From Morella rubra (lineage: Eukaryota > Streptophyta > Magnoliopsida > Fagales > Myricaceae), in assembly GCA_003952965.2 (NCBI GenBank), contig CM025851.1, positions 3,621,307 through 3,685,306 of the forward strand: DNA of 64,000 nucleotides. The letters are read 5' to 3'. The notes beneath the pieces are model-generated. The model saw only the letters and a list, made by a program, of their open reading frames with translations. It searched no databases and was not told where the DNA came from. The translations under genes were made by a program, and so were the position numbers. Positions 34,614-44,159 of this stretch are shown here, in pieces. Each line of letters opens with the position of its first letter. The first letter of the stretch is position 1.

Positions 34614-35730
34614 GGGAAAAGATTCCATTCAAAGAAGGAGAATTCTAAGGAACTCAAATAACCGGTTCAGATTTAAAGGATCCAATCTAACGTCCACGTG
34701 TTCGCCACATCATTTAATGATAGGAGTTGAAAATGGCTTGGGCTTTCCTTGGCCTTGGCTAATTTTTTTTACGACCCAATCTTTGAGGCTGTCTTCCCCA
34801 ACTAGCCTCCTACTTTTTCTCCTTCCCAGTCCCCAGTCCCTCTTCGCTCTCCCGGAAGTCTTTTCCGAATCCTCTCTTCTTTGATTACCTTTCGAATCAT
34901 TTGTGTTCGGTTGTTCGTTCTGAGTAGCAGATATTAAAACATATAATGTGGATATGGACGACATTCGCATGGTGCCCAAGCCTGCTCTCTGTTTCTATGC
35001 GTGTTCTTGTGCTCTTAAATGGCTGCTTGGCTCAAAGTCATCTGCGACAAAATTAGTCACCGAAAGAACAATACCCAAAAGTAATAAAACTCAGCCGTAA
35101 CTCATCACTACGATGACAAGAAAAAAGATGCTCAATCTAATCTGCTGGAAGCCTGGAAGAAGAACAAGAAGAGCTTACAGAAAGCATCGCTATCCAGAAT
35201 CCCAACTCTGACACTCTGCATTGCCATTCGAACTTGAATCACCCACCTCGTAGACGGCAGCAAAGCAGACACCAACGACAGATGCAATATACTGAAATTA
35301 ATGCGCTCGTAGCCTACGAAGCCATGGCTATTGTTCAACCAGAAAAGAGGTCGCGCAGAGCAACAGTGGAAGCCGGAGTAAACAGAAGAAGAATACCAAA
35401 AAGAGAGAGAAAGAAGTGGGAGCCGAGCCATTTCTACATGCGCAATGCTTGGTGTATTATTTGGATTTTTACTAGATTTATTAGAAAGAATCTAACCGTT
35501 TAAAATTAATTTTAAAAGTTAACTTTACACATTTAGAGATCTAAACCGTTAGATTTATTCTCAAAAGAATTTGAAAAGAATTCAGGACGGACACTAAGTA
35601 TTTTTCTTTTCACATCATTTAATGAAAATGATACCACAGAATTTGAGACGTTAGATTTCTTTGGGACAATCGGAACCGGTTCCTTGAATTTCTTAGAATT
35701 CCCCTACTTTGAATGGGAAATCTTTTTCCC
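34614..35730. mobile_element. TIR element of about 1.1 kb, MULE-like, at the ATPase/APS fragment junction
   Basis: The left end GGGAAAAGATTCCATTCAAA is mirrored at the right end, where the reverse strand reads GGGAAAAAGATTTCCCATTC. Imperfect inverted arms of about 75-95 bp share GAATTCTAAG, AACCGGTT and TCTAACGT. Long TIRs with a GGG start suggest Mutator-like. No TSD is visible: left flank GACCAAACA belongs to the ATPase fragment, right flank TTTCCAACC to the APS fragment. The interior (34780-35440) is less AT-rich and may contain captured gene pieces; the ORFs at 34954-35100 (+) and 35132-35431 (-) are unrecognised. A smaller MITE-like stretch may be nested at about 35445-35600. Confidence 0.75.
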
Positions 35731-35880
35731 TTTCCAACCACCTGGGCACAGGAATCCATCAGGTGGGGTTCTTTGCTCTTTGCAAGCGTACGCATCTGTA
35801 AATTGCATAGCAGGTTTTTTAATACGCAATAATATACAAATACATGTGTGTAAGGCATACGCTCGCAGTTTTGAATCAAG
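35731..35880 (-). pseudogene. Fragment of the ATP sulfurylase gene (intron 4 end and start of exon 5)
   Basis: About 150 bp matching 48470-48618 of the nearby APS gene in the same orientation, roughly 95 percent identical. It includes the exon 5 splice acceptor and the codons for [10 protein letters not shown] one-base deletion in the exon part shifts the frame before PPDGFLCPGGWK. Its left edge coincides with the end of the TIR element and its right edge with block X. Confidence 0.88.
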
Positions 35881-35887
35881 AAATTGC

Positions 35888-36860
35888 GTCGAACTTCGGA
35901 TCATAGTCCAGATGAAGATTGACCGATCTTACCCATAGCTATTTTCATAGAGACTGGAAATTGTTAGGATCTTTTATTGCTCTTGAAATCAGGAGTTCAT
36001 CCTGTTTCCCATCCTATGAACCTTGCGTGTTTGACCGAACCAAATATGTTTCCAGCAACGTCATAAAAAAATTCATTTGCTAGGTTGGCTTAGTGGTCAG
36101 GGTGAATTTCGACTTGTGTGGATAAGGCTAATGGAATCGAGTTTAATTTTTTAAGAATATGATACCAGAGCCAACTTAAGTGGAGCATTAGGGACGGTGG
36201 ATCTCACATTAGCTCTCTAGAATTTAACTTCCGTTAAAATTGAGTAAAGATCGTCCGAGTTCGATGTGAAGGATTTATTATTGTTATCCAAAAAAAAAAA
36301 CTTTGAACACTTTATTTGGGTAATGGTAGAGTGATATAAAATTATTAAAGACAGTAATTTGTCTGAATTTAGGTTATTAGGAAATAAGAATGACATCAGA
36401 AAAACTAATGCTAACTATAAATTCCAAAAATATCACCACCATTGACCATACTATTGGTAACGGATAACGATATTTTTATTTAGAGAAATAATTGGTGTTC
36501 TTCCTGAGTTATTTCTAAGTTCTTTTGGAAATGAATTCAACGATTCAGGATCTTTAAGTGTGTAGGGTCCACTTCTAAAATTAATCTTAAGCTGTTAGAT
36601 TATTCCTAGAAGAACCCAAGAAAGACACCAAACATTTCTTTTTTATTTAAACCAGAAACTTCTTAAAATTTATTTTTTTTTTTTTTAAATCTTCAACACG
36701 CCACAAGTGATAAAGTTGCTACACAAAGTCACAAACGAATGGCAAAGGAAAGAGGTTTTCGAATATTGTGATTTTTTTATTGTCGAAAAAAATTGGAAAT
36801 GGATCGGAACTTCCTTTTCTTAACGCGGGGTTGCCAGCAGGCCGCGTCAAGCAAGTTTAT
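35888..36860. repeat. Segmental duplication block X, copy 2
   Basis: Second copy of 27686-28770, interrupted by a MITE-like insertion at about 36490-36645 that copy 1 lacks. It ends at the same GC-rich text (ACGCGGGGTTGCCAGCAGGC). Non-coding. Confidence 0.75.
36490..36645. mobile_element. Small MITE with TTGGTGT...ACACCAA ends
   Basis: The left end TTGGTGTTCTTCCTGAGTT is mirrored by the right end, whose reverse strand reads TTGGTGTCTTTCTTGGGTTC. About 155 bp long and absent from block X copy 1 at the equivalent position, which supports insertion. TSD not resolved. Confidence 0.5.
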
Positions 36861-37239
36861 GGAATCTTAAGGATTCGGAAAGCCCAAGATGTTAACTGGA
36901 CAGCGAACGCAGTCGCATTAACATGCTATAATTGCTGTATATCGAAAAGTTTGCATCTCTGAAAGCACGAAGAAACTCAGCACGAGGAAAGGGAAGAGGG
37001 ACCTAATGACTTTATTAATGTGCTGTCTCAATAGATTTATTAATGCACCGTCATCTATTCAATAAACTATTAGCACCCATTAGGTAATTTTCTCTGAGGA
37101 AGGAATCCGAGTCCCGAGAAAAGTCCCTTCTTCCCTCCGAGTGGGCCTCTTTATGCCTTCTTCCAGCGGGGAACTCAGTTCATATCCCGGCGGACAATCC
37201 AGAGGTCAATCTTTCATATGCTATAGCAGACGTAGTGTG
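36861..37239. other. Spacer upstream of the ATPase copy 2 promoter
   Basis: About 380 bp with no gene. Near 37140-37200 it contains a degraded form of the GC-rich head of the triple repeat (GCCTCTTTATGCCTTCTTCC, CATATCCCGGCG). Confidence 0.5.
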
Positions 37240-37716
37240 CACGAAGGAGCCATTCCAGGACTATAAAAAGGAAGCACCGGGCTCCAAGTATGTATCCAAG
37301 TAGCTTCATCCCATTTGGCATTGTTTGCAGCCATATATACCAGTTCCATTACTCTTATTTGCTCCCTTCGTCCACAAACCCTTTGTTGCTCATTCACATC
37401 CTTGATACAATAGTGTGTATCCAAGTAATTTCAATCCTCTTGCCTTTGCAGCATTTCTCCATTTCAGGCAACCATTCTTTCCCACAAGTCTTTTTTGCTC
37501 TTTTTCATCCTTGCTATTTTACTTGTCAAAAAAAAAACTATTTTTCTTTTCTTAACTATCCCATCTTTTGCTATTTTCCTTTCTTATCTTTGTTTTCCTA
37601 GCTCTCTCCCTCATCAGAAAAGAACCATTTTGCTTATTTCTTTATCTACAAAATTGTCAATTACTTCTTCCAATAAAGAGTGAATATTACCTCTTCAGTG
37701 ATCTGCTTATTTTACT
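37240..37716 (+). promoter_or_regulatory. Promoter and 5' leader of Ca2+-ATPase copy 2
   Basis: TATAAAAA at 37262-37269 is a strong TATA box, about 450 bp before the start codon. The following text is shared with 31650-32035 and 42480-42845. The leader is long and pyrimidine-rich and contains TTTGCAG, which could be a splice acceptor. The two silent relatives have TATTAAAG at the TATA position. Confidence 0.6.
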
Positions 37717-40700
37717 TTGCTCTCGTGCTTTACAAACCGAATGACTAGCATTCTCTTTACAAAGTTGGAGCGGATTGAAGCTTTACTTCATGCACCTACC
37801 ACCCTTAGCCAACCCAACAAGAGATGGCACTCGGCTTTTGTGACCATCTATTGCTCTAGAACCCTGCTCTCTCTTTTCACAGATTCTCTACCCGAGAAGA
37901 AAAATGCTAAGGTTTCACGCTCTCCATCTTTCATCATTGTGGACCTCGAACCAAACCGCAGCTTCAAACTTGATCAAACGAGTCTCACTGAACTTGTGAA
38001 AGAGAAACATATTGACAGCCTCCAAAACATTGGGGGGGTTCATGGGGTAGCGTCCAGTCTCGAAACCGATGTTGAGCTCGGGATTCACGGTGATGTTGAA
38101 GACATTGCTCGCAGACGCCATGCTTTTGGCTCAAACACGTATAAAAGGCCGCCTACACAGAGCATCTTCCATTTTGTTGTGGAAGCCTTAAAGGATCTTA
38201 CCATAGTCATCCTTTTAGGCTGTGCTGCACTTTCTCTTGCGTTTGGCATTAAAGAGAATGGAATAAATGAAGGGTGGTATGATGGCGGAAGCATATTCCT
38301 TGCTGTCTTTCTCGTCATTGCTGTTTCTGCCATAAGTAACTTCAGACAAAACCGACAATTTGACAAGTTGTCCAAAGTCGGCAACAATATCCAAGTTGAT
38401 GTCGTGAGAGCTGGGCGTCATAAGCATATTTCAGTGTTTGAAATTGTCGTTGGAGATGTTATTTGGTTGAAGATCGGAGATCAAGTTCCAGCAGATGGGC
38501 TGTTCTTAGACGGACACTCATTGCAAGTTGACGAATCCAGCATGACAGGGGAGAGTGACCCTGCAGACATAAATTGCAGTCATCCATTTTTGGTTTCTGG
38601 GACTAAGGTTGTCGATGGCTATGCTAGAATGCTTGTCACTTCGGTTGGCATAAACACGACATGGGGCAAGATGATGACCTCAATCAGCCGTGACACCAGC
38701 GAACAGACACCTCTACAGGCTCGCCTTAACAAGTTAACTTCTTCAATAGGTAAGGTCGGTTTGGCAGTTGCTTTCCTAGTTCTGGTAGTCCTGTTGGTTC
38801 GCTACTTTACGGGAAATACAGAGGATGAGAATGGCAATAGGGAGTTCAATGGCAGCAAGACCAAGGTTGACGATATAGTGAATTCCGTCGTGGGGATTGT
38901 AGCTGCGGCAGTTACCATAGTCGTGGTTGCCATTCCAGAAGGTTTGCCGCTGGCTGTCACGCTTACACTAGCTTATTCCATGAAGAGAATGATGGGCGAT
39001 CACGCAATGGTGCGGAAGCTCTCTGCCTGTGAGACCATGGGCTCTGCCACCACCATTTGTACTGATAAGACAGGCACTCTCACACTGAACCAAATGAAGG
39101 TGATAAGGTTTTGGCTAGGGAAAGAATCTTTTGCAGAAGGCGTTTACACATCAATTGCTCCACATATTATTCGCTTGGTCCATGAAGGAGTCGCTCTGAA
39201 CACAACAGGTAGTGTGTACAGGCCTACCTCAGAATCTGGTATCGAGTTCTCAGGTAGTCCCACCGAAAAAGCAATTCTTTCATGGGCTGTTCTGGAGCAA
39301 AACATGGAAATGAAGCAACTGAAGCAGAGTTGCACAATTCTTACTGTTGAAGCATTCAATTCGCAGAAGAAACGAAGTGGGGTCCTTGTGAGAAGAAACG
39401 AAGACCAAACAACTCACGTACACTGGAAAGGAGCTGCAGAGATGATTCTCAAGATGTGTTCAAGTTACTATGATGCTTCTGGAATTACGAAGGAGATGGA
39501 TGATGATGAAAAGATCAAATTTGAGCAAATTATCCAAGGTATGGCAGCTAGCAGCCTCCGATGCATTGCTTTTGCGCATAAGCAAGTTTCAGAAGCAGAG
39601 AATGAAGATGACAACGCACACAGAAAGCTAGAAGAAGATGGTTTGACCCTGTTGGGACTAGTGGGACTTAAGGACCCATGTCGTCCTGGGGTGAAGAAGG
39701 CAGTGGAGGATTGCCAACATGCTGGTGTGAACATCAAAATGATCACTGGAGACAATGTTTTCACAGCAACAGCTATAGCCACTGAATGTGGGATCCTCAG
39801 GCCGGGCCATGAAGTGTCTGGGGGAGCAGTAGTAGAAGGCGTGGAATTCAGAAACTACACACCAGAGGAGAGATTAGAGAAAGTAGATAAAATTTGTGTG
39901 ATGGCTAGATCCTCTCCTTTCGACAAACTTTTAATGGTACAGTGCTTGAAACAAAAAGGCCATGTGGTTGCAGTCACTGGCGATGGCACAAATGACGCAC
40001 CAGCATTAAAGGAAGCCGATATAGGGCTTTCAATGGGGATTCAAGGCACCGAGGTGGCCAAAGAAAGCTCAGATATTGTGATTCTAGATGATAACTTTGC
40101 TTCCGTGGCCACAGTTCTCAGGTGGGGAAGATGTGTCTACAACAACATCCAGAAGTTCATCCAATTCCAACTCACCGTAAATGTTGCCGCTCTAGCGATC
40201 AACTTTGTGGCAGCAGTTTCAGCTGGTGAAGTCCCATTAACGGCAGTTCAATTATTGTGGGTGAACCTGATCATGGATACATTGGGTGCTCTTGCTCTTG
40301 CAACAGAGCAGCCCACCAAGGAGTTGATGGAAAAACCACCCGTGGGCCGGACTGATCCACTTATTACCAATACCATGTGGAGAAATCTCCTAGCCCAAGC
40401 TTTATATCAGTTAGTCATCCTCTTGACCCTGCAATTCAGAGGTGAAACAATCTTTGGTGTGACGGAGAAGGTAAATGACACCTTGATCTTTAACATTTTT
40501 GTTCTTTGCCAAGTCTTTAATGAATTTAATGCAAGGAAGATCGAGAAGAAGAATGTCTTCGAGGGGATACACAGGAACAAGTTGTTTCTTGGAATCATTG
40601 GGATAACAATAGTCCTTCAGGTGGTTATGGTAGAATTCTTGAAGAAGTTTGCAGACACAGAAAGGTTGAATTGGCTGCAGTGGGGTGCATGCATCGGAGT

Positions 40701-40794
40701 TGCAGTATTGTCTTGGCCTCTTGGTTGGATTGTGAAGTGCATACCTGTTCCACAGAGACCATTTTTCAGCTATCTAAACCTGAAAAAACATTAA
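37717..40794 (+). CDS. ACA13: Autoinhibited Ca2+-transporting P2B ATPase, plasma-membrane type (ACA12/13 clade), copy 2
   Basis: Intronless, 1025 aa, intact paralogue of the gene at 21.2 kb and clearly similar along its whole length. Calmodulin-binding region around Trp37 (NKRWHSAFVTIYCSRTLLS), TGES at 277-280, PEGLP at 407-411, phosphorylation motif DKTGTLT with Asp450, KGAAE, MITGDN, and TGDGTND at 754-760. The C-terminus is shorter than copy 1 (ends YLNLKKH). Met9 (MTSILF) aligns with Met6 of copy 1 and is an alternative start. The promoter is of a different lineage from copy 1's: it shares the block found at 31.6 and 42.5 kb, whereas copy 1's leader matches the 34.3-kb fragment. The two genes may therefore differ in regulation although the proteins are close. 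Confidence 0.96.
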   Translation: MLSCFTNRMTSILFTKLERIEALLHAPTTLSQPNKRWHSAFVTIYCSRTLLSLFTDSLPEKKNAKVSRSPSFIIVDLEPNRSFKLDQTSLTELVKEKHIDSLQNIGGVHGVASSLETDVELGIHGDVEDIARRRHAFGSNTYKRPPTQSIFHFVVEALKDLTIVILLGCAALSLAFGIKENGINEGWYDGGSIFLAVFLVIAVSAISNFRQNRQFDKLSKVGNNIQVDVVRAGRHKHISVFEIVVGDVIWLKIGDQVPADGLFLDGHSLQVDESSMTGESDPADINCSHPFLVSGTKVVDGYARMLVTSVGINTTWGKMMTSISRDTSEQTPLQARLNKLTSSIGKVGLAVAFLVLVVLLVRYFTGNTEDENGNREFNGSKTKVDDIVNSVVGIVAAAVTIVVVAIPEGLPLAVTLTLAYSMKRMMGDHAMVRKLSACETMGSATTICTDKTGTLTLNQMKVIRFWLGKESFAEGVYTSIAPHIIRLVHEGVALNTTGSVYRPTSESGIEFSGSPTEKAILSWAVLEQNMEMKQLKQSCTILTVEAFNSQKKRSGVLVRRNEDQTTHVHWKGAAEMILKMCSSYYDASGITKEMDDDEKIKFEQIIQGMAASSLRCIAFAHKQVSEAENEDDNAHRKLEEDGLTLLGLVGLKDPCRPGVKKAVEDCQHAGVNIKMITGDNVFTATAIATECGILRPGHEVSGGAVVEGVEFRNYTPEERLEKVDKICVMARSSPFDKLLMVQCLKQKGHVVAVTGDGTNDAPALKEADIGLSMGIQGTEVAKESSDIVILDDNFASVATVLRWGRCVYNNIQKFIQFQLTVNVAALAINFVAAVSAGEVPLTAVQLLWVNLIMDTLGALALATEQPTKELMEKPPVGRTDPLITNTMWRNLLAQALYQLVILLTLQFRGETIFGVTEKVNDTLIFNIFVLCQVFNEFNARKIEKKNVFEGIHRNKLFLGIIGITIVLQVVMVEFLKKFADTERLNWLQWGACIGVAVLSWPLGWIVKCIPVPQRPFFSYLNLKKH

Positions 40795-41485
40795 TAAAGT
40801 TAACATGGACTTCCACTAAACAAGTTCAGTCTTTTTGGAGATCCAATAAGCTGAAGGATGGAAGTACTACAGAAGTGGATTTACATGGAAAGAAAATCTG
40901 TAAAAATAGTCTTCAACCGTGGGTCTGCCATTGGCTTTTCCCCCATTCTCTTTAGTGTCAATTCTCTGGGTTCCTATCCCAGCATCTGTTCTTATAATAA
41001 TGCTTTAGTTCTCTTTGTATAAGCACTGATATTGTTGTCTGAATTTCTTTGAATGGCCATCTGGTAGCATAAATATGAATTCCATTTAGCAAAGCAACCG
41101 AGTTCACTTACCTTTTTACCTAATGAGTTTAAAGCAATTGTACTATTTCGGAAGACAGATTATGGACAGAATTCTGCAAATTTAATAATGTCAAAATTCA
41201 CCAAACCCAAATATATTCCTACTCTGAATTCCTCAAGAATCTGGGTCCCCAAATCACAGCAGGCCCTTGAACCTCGAACGGATTGAAAAACTCATACTTT
41301 GATTCAGCAAGCGATGGCTAAATAACTACATCTGCACTATTTCTGACATAACATTTTTCAAATTAAATGATTAAGCATGTACCATCTCGTTGGCTTTGTT
41401 GTTACTATTATTATTATTATTATTTTAAGCATTTGCTTTTATTATTAATCCATTACCGTTATGCTAGGATGGCCTTTCTAGTATC
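40795..41485 (+). other. 3' flank of Ca2+-ATPase copy 2
   Basis: To about 41310 this is homologous to the 3' flank of copy 1 (24305-24760). It contains the probable 3' UTR. The rest is AT-rich, with a TTA triplet run near 41407-41425. The ORF at 40671-40955 is a frame shadow of the gene end plus UTR. Confidence 0.6.
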
Positions 41486-42165
41486 AGCCTCTTTCAGCTC
41501 GAAATAATAAAGTGGGTCTTGTTCAACTTTTGCGAGGAAAAGATAGGAAACCGGATTCCGCTTTGTTTTTTATTTTCCTAATCAAAATCCACGTTTTGAA
41601 ACTACAAAAATCTGTTCGCGCAGCTGGTCAGGCTCTTTCGAGACATCTTCCTGTCTTGGCCACGGGCATCAAAAGTGGATGAATTGGTGGAGAAGAGAAA
41701 GTTCATACTTAAATCCATTAATTCCTCGATTTTTTTTCTTACTCACTAACCTTTGATTTTTTTTCTTCTTCGTTTCTTTTTACTCTTTCAAATGTTATTT
41801 TCTACTTGATAAAATTAAAATAATATAATTTTACTTGGAAAAAAGTATAATTCACACCCTTAATTTCCCCATGGTTTGTAAATTGCACCTTAAATTCTTA
41901 AACTGGCAACTAAATATTGTTTATTTAGGCACTTGTGGAAAATAAGTTTTTTCCTTTCTTTTAAAACAATTTATATTTACTCATTGAGTTTTTAGGTGAT
42001 TTAAAAAAAAGTCATAAAGCTCACTGGTATGGACTGTGAGTACAAATTTCTGTTGAGATGATTTAGAAATATTTTTTTTTCAATCACAACTCGTGATATG
42101 TTATAAAAATTAAAAATTAAAAATTATTTTTTTAATGAAATGTGACAAGTTATGATTAGATGAAT
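41486..42165. repeat. Segmental duplication block Y, copy 2
   Basis: Nearly identical to 28778-29465, same orientation, with small indels such as CACGCAGC versus CGCGCAGC. In both places it lies ahead of an ATPase promoter block of the orphan/pseudogene type, so block Y plus promoter was probably duplicated as one unit. Confidence 0.85.
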
Positions 42166-42479
42166 AAAATTATGATAAATCAGCTCAACGGAGAATTGGA
42201 GATGTGTTAGTTGAGATGGTTGTCAAATTAGACATGTTTGACTAATGAATGAGATGTGTTCGACTAATTTTTAGATTTTTTTTTTGAGTTGAATGAGATG
42301 GGTTGTAGATGGTTCACATTTATGATTTATCCACGGAGTGTCTGCTTTCGAAGCAATTTCTCTGTCATCGACCTTTTAAGTCCAAGCCGTGGCAACGCCA
42401 GCACGTGTCATAACGGGTAACCCCAATGGCTCCATTCTTCCCTTCGAGCTCTTTTTCCACCGTGGAACTCGGTCCAGAT

Positions 42480-42845
42480 CCCGGACCTCGGTAGGCCTAT
42501 TAAAGGGCGCACAGGGCACCAGTTTGTTGTATCCAAGTCGCTTCACCCCATGGGGCATTGTTTGCTCCATTACTCTTATTTGCTCCCTTCGTCCACAAAC
42601 CCTTTGTTGCTCATTCACATCCTTGATAGTATAGCGTCTATCCAAGTAATGTCAATCCACTTGCCTTTGCAGCATTTCTCCATTTCAGGCAGCCATTCTT
42701 TCCCACGTTTTTTTCTTTTCTGGATCATCAATAGACATGGTTGTCGAACTTTTGTCGTAATTTTCCTGATAATCTATCCCTTGTCGTCGCATGAGAGAGG
42801 AGCTAAAGAAGCCATTGGTCCTCCCTTCTACCAACGACAACCGGC
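42480..42845 (+). promoter_or_regulatory. Promoter/leader block of the Ca2+-ATPase pseudogene
   Basis: Very similar to the orphan block at 31650-32035, ending in the same GAGAGAGGAGCTAAAGAAGC and CCTTCTACCAACGAC text. The TATA position reads TATTAAAG near 42487. The pseudogene coding begins about 1.4 kb further on. The sequence from 42846 to 44150 holds nothing else I recognise. Confidence 0.6.
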
Positions 42846-44159
42846 CGAAAATCCTGCAGAGCAGGACTGTCAGAAGTGGTTCATAACATAAACCCAACGA
42901 TTCATCGGGTTGTTCAGAGGCTCCTTCCTGTCCCCACCTTCGGAGATACCGGTGGGTAGGGTTCTCAGAGCGGGGAGTTCATATTGGTATAGATTGAAGT
43001 CGTCCCGACGACAGCACTAGCTAAATACTAGTGAAAAATCTTGGAGCTGTCCGCGCTTCCTGTAAGAAGGAGCTCCACTTTTGCTTCTTTAAATCTTTTT
43101 TTGTTCAATTTTCTTTATTTTTCTTATTTTCTGATTTTTTTTGTTATTTTTGATCATTTATAACTGAATTCTGTTTTTTTGTGAAAATACCATTTGGAAC
43201 TGATAAATTTCCTATATACGTTTCTTACGATTTTTGGCTGATAAAGGAATCAAATGCTGTATACTTCTTTTTTTGATATATTGGAGGATTAGAAACATGG
43301 CTATTGCATCCCATTTTGACTCTTAGTTGGTACTTCGTGAATCTTGGCAATGGGTATACTCATTGTGCTTGCCTCTGCTGATGGTTGTCCATTATAAATT
43401 TTTTTATTACATTTTAGATTTAGAATCAAGCTAAGTAGATTGATAGTCACATGTTGTTCAATTAAGATTGTGTCCTCAGCAAAATGTTTTAGGATGAATC
43501 TAATAGCTATATAGGCTCATACGCAAAATGCACAAAGTAATGAGGCCTCAATATCAACCTTATTACGAATCCAGTATTTCGAGTACATCATCATCATTAT
43601 TACTGCTATTCATAACTCAACTCAATTACGCCTTAGTCATGACTAGTTGAGCTCGAATATATAGATCCTCTTTGGCTGTATTTAGGATGAAGTCTCCATG
43701 TACCTTTTTGACAAATTCCTTATTCCTTTAAATTTCTAACCACGACAAATTTTTGTCTCTTTTTTTTTTTTTTTCTGTTGGCTCATTTGACATGAATGGT
43801 ATTCACTCTTTGTTGCACACGTCCAAAGCAGCCGAAATGACTCTCCCTCATTTATCTTTAATTGATGCCATCTCACTTTCTATCACAATTAATTTCGTCT
43901 CTTATTCTCTCTTTCCTAATATTTCCACATGTTTAATGTCAAGATCCTCATCTCTGCTAGACCCATTTAACTTTTCCAATGCACTGAAATTTCACTTTCT
44001 ATTCTTTCTTGTTATGCTGTTGCTGTTGTTCTTTTTCTCCAGACCACCAATCTAAGTTTTCTTCCTTGCAGAGTGGGCATCATAATCTAGGAGAAAAGAA
44101 TTGTGTTTGTGTGACTTATTTGTCACAAAGAATATCTTTCCAGTTGGAAATTAGTGTAA
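42846..44159. other. Spacer between pseudogene promoter block and coding remnant
   Basis: AT-rich. The ORF at 43753-44055 contains GIHSLLHTSKAAE and MSRSSSLLDP, which faintly recall IQSLLHAPTTLG and VSRSPSFILVDL of the ATPase N-terminus in the right order. It may be a badly decayed first coding segment, but the similarity is too weak to call. Confidence 0.3.

Noticed and set aside
43753-44055. Lost N-terminal exon of the Ca2+-ATPase pseudogene
   Set aside because: GIHSLLH and MSRSSSLLDP recall the ATPase N-terminus, but the Trp-containing calmodulin-binding stretch is not there and the match is too weak without alignment statistics.
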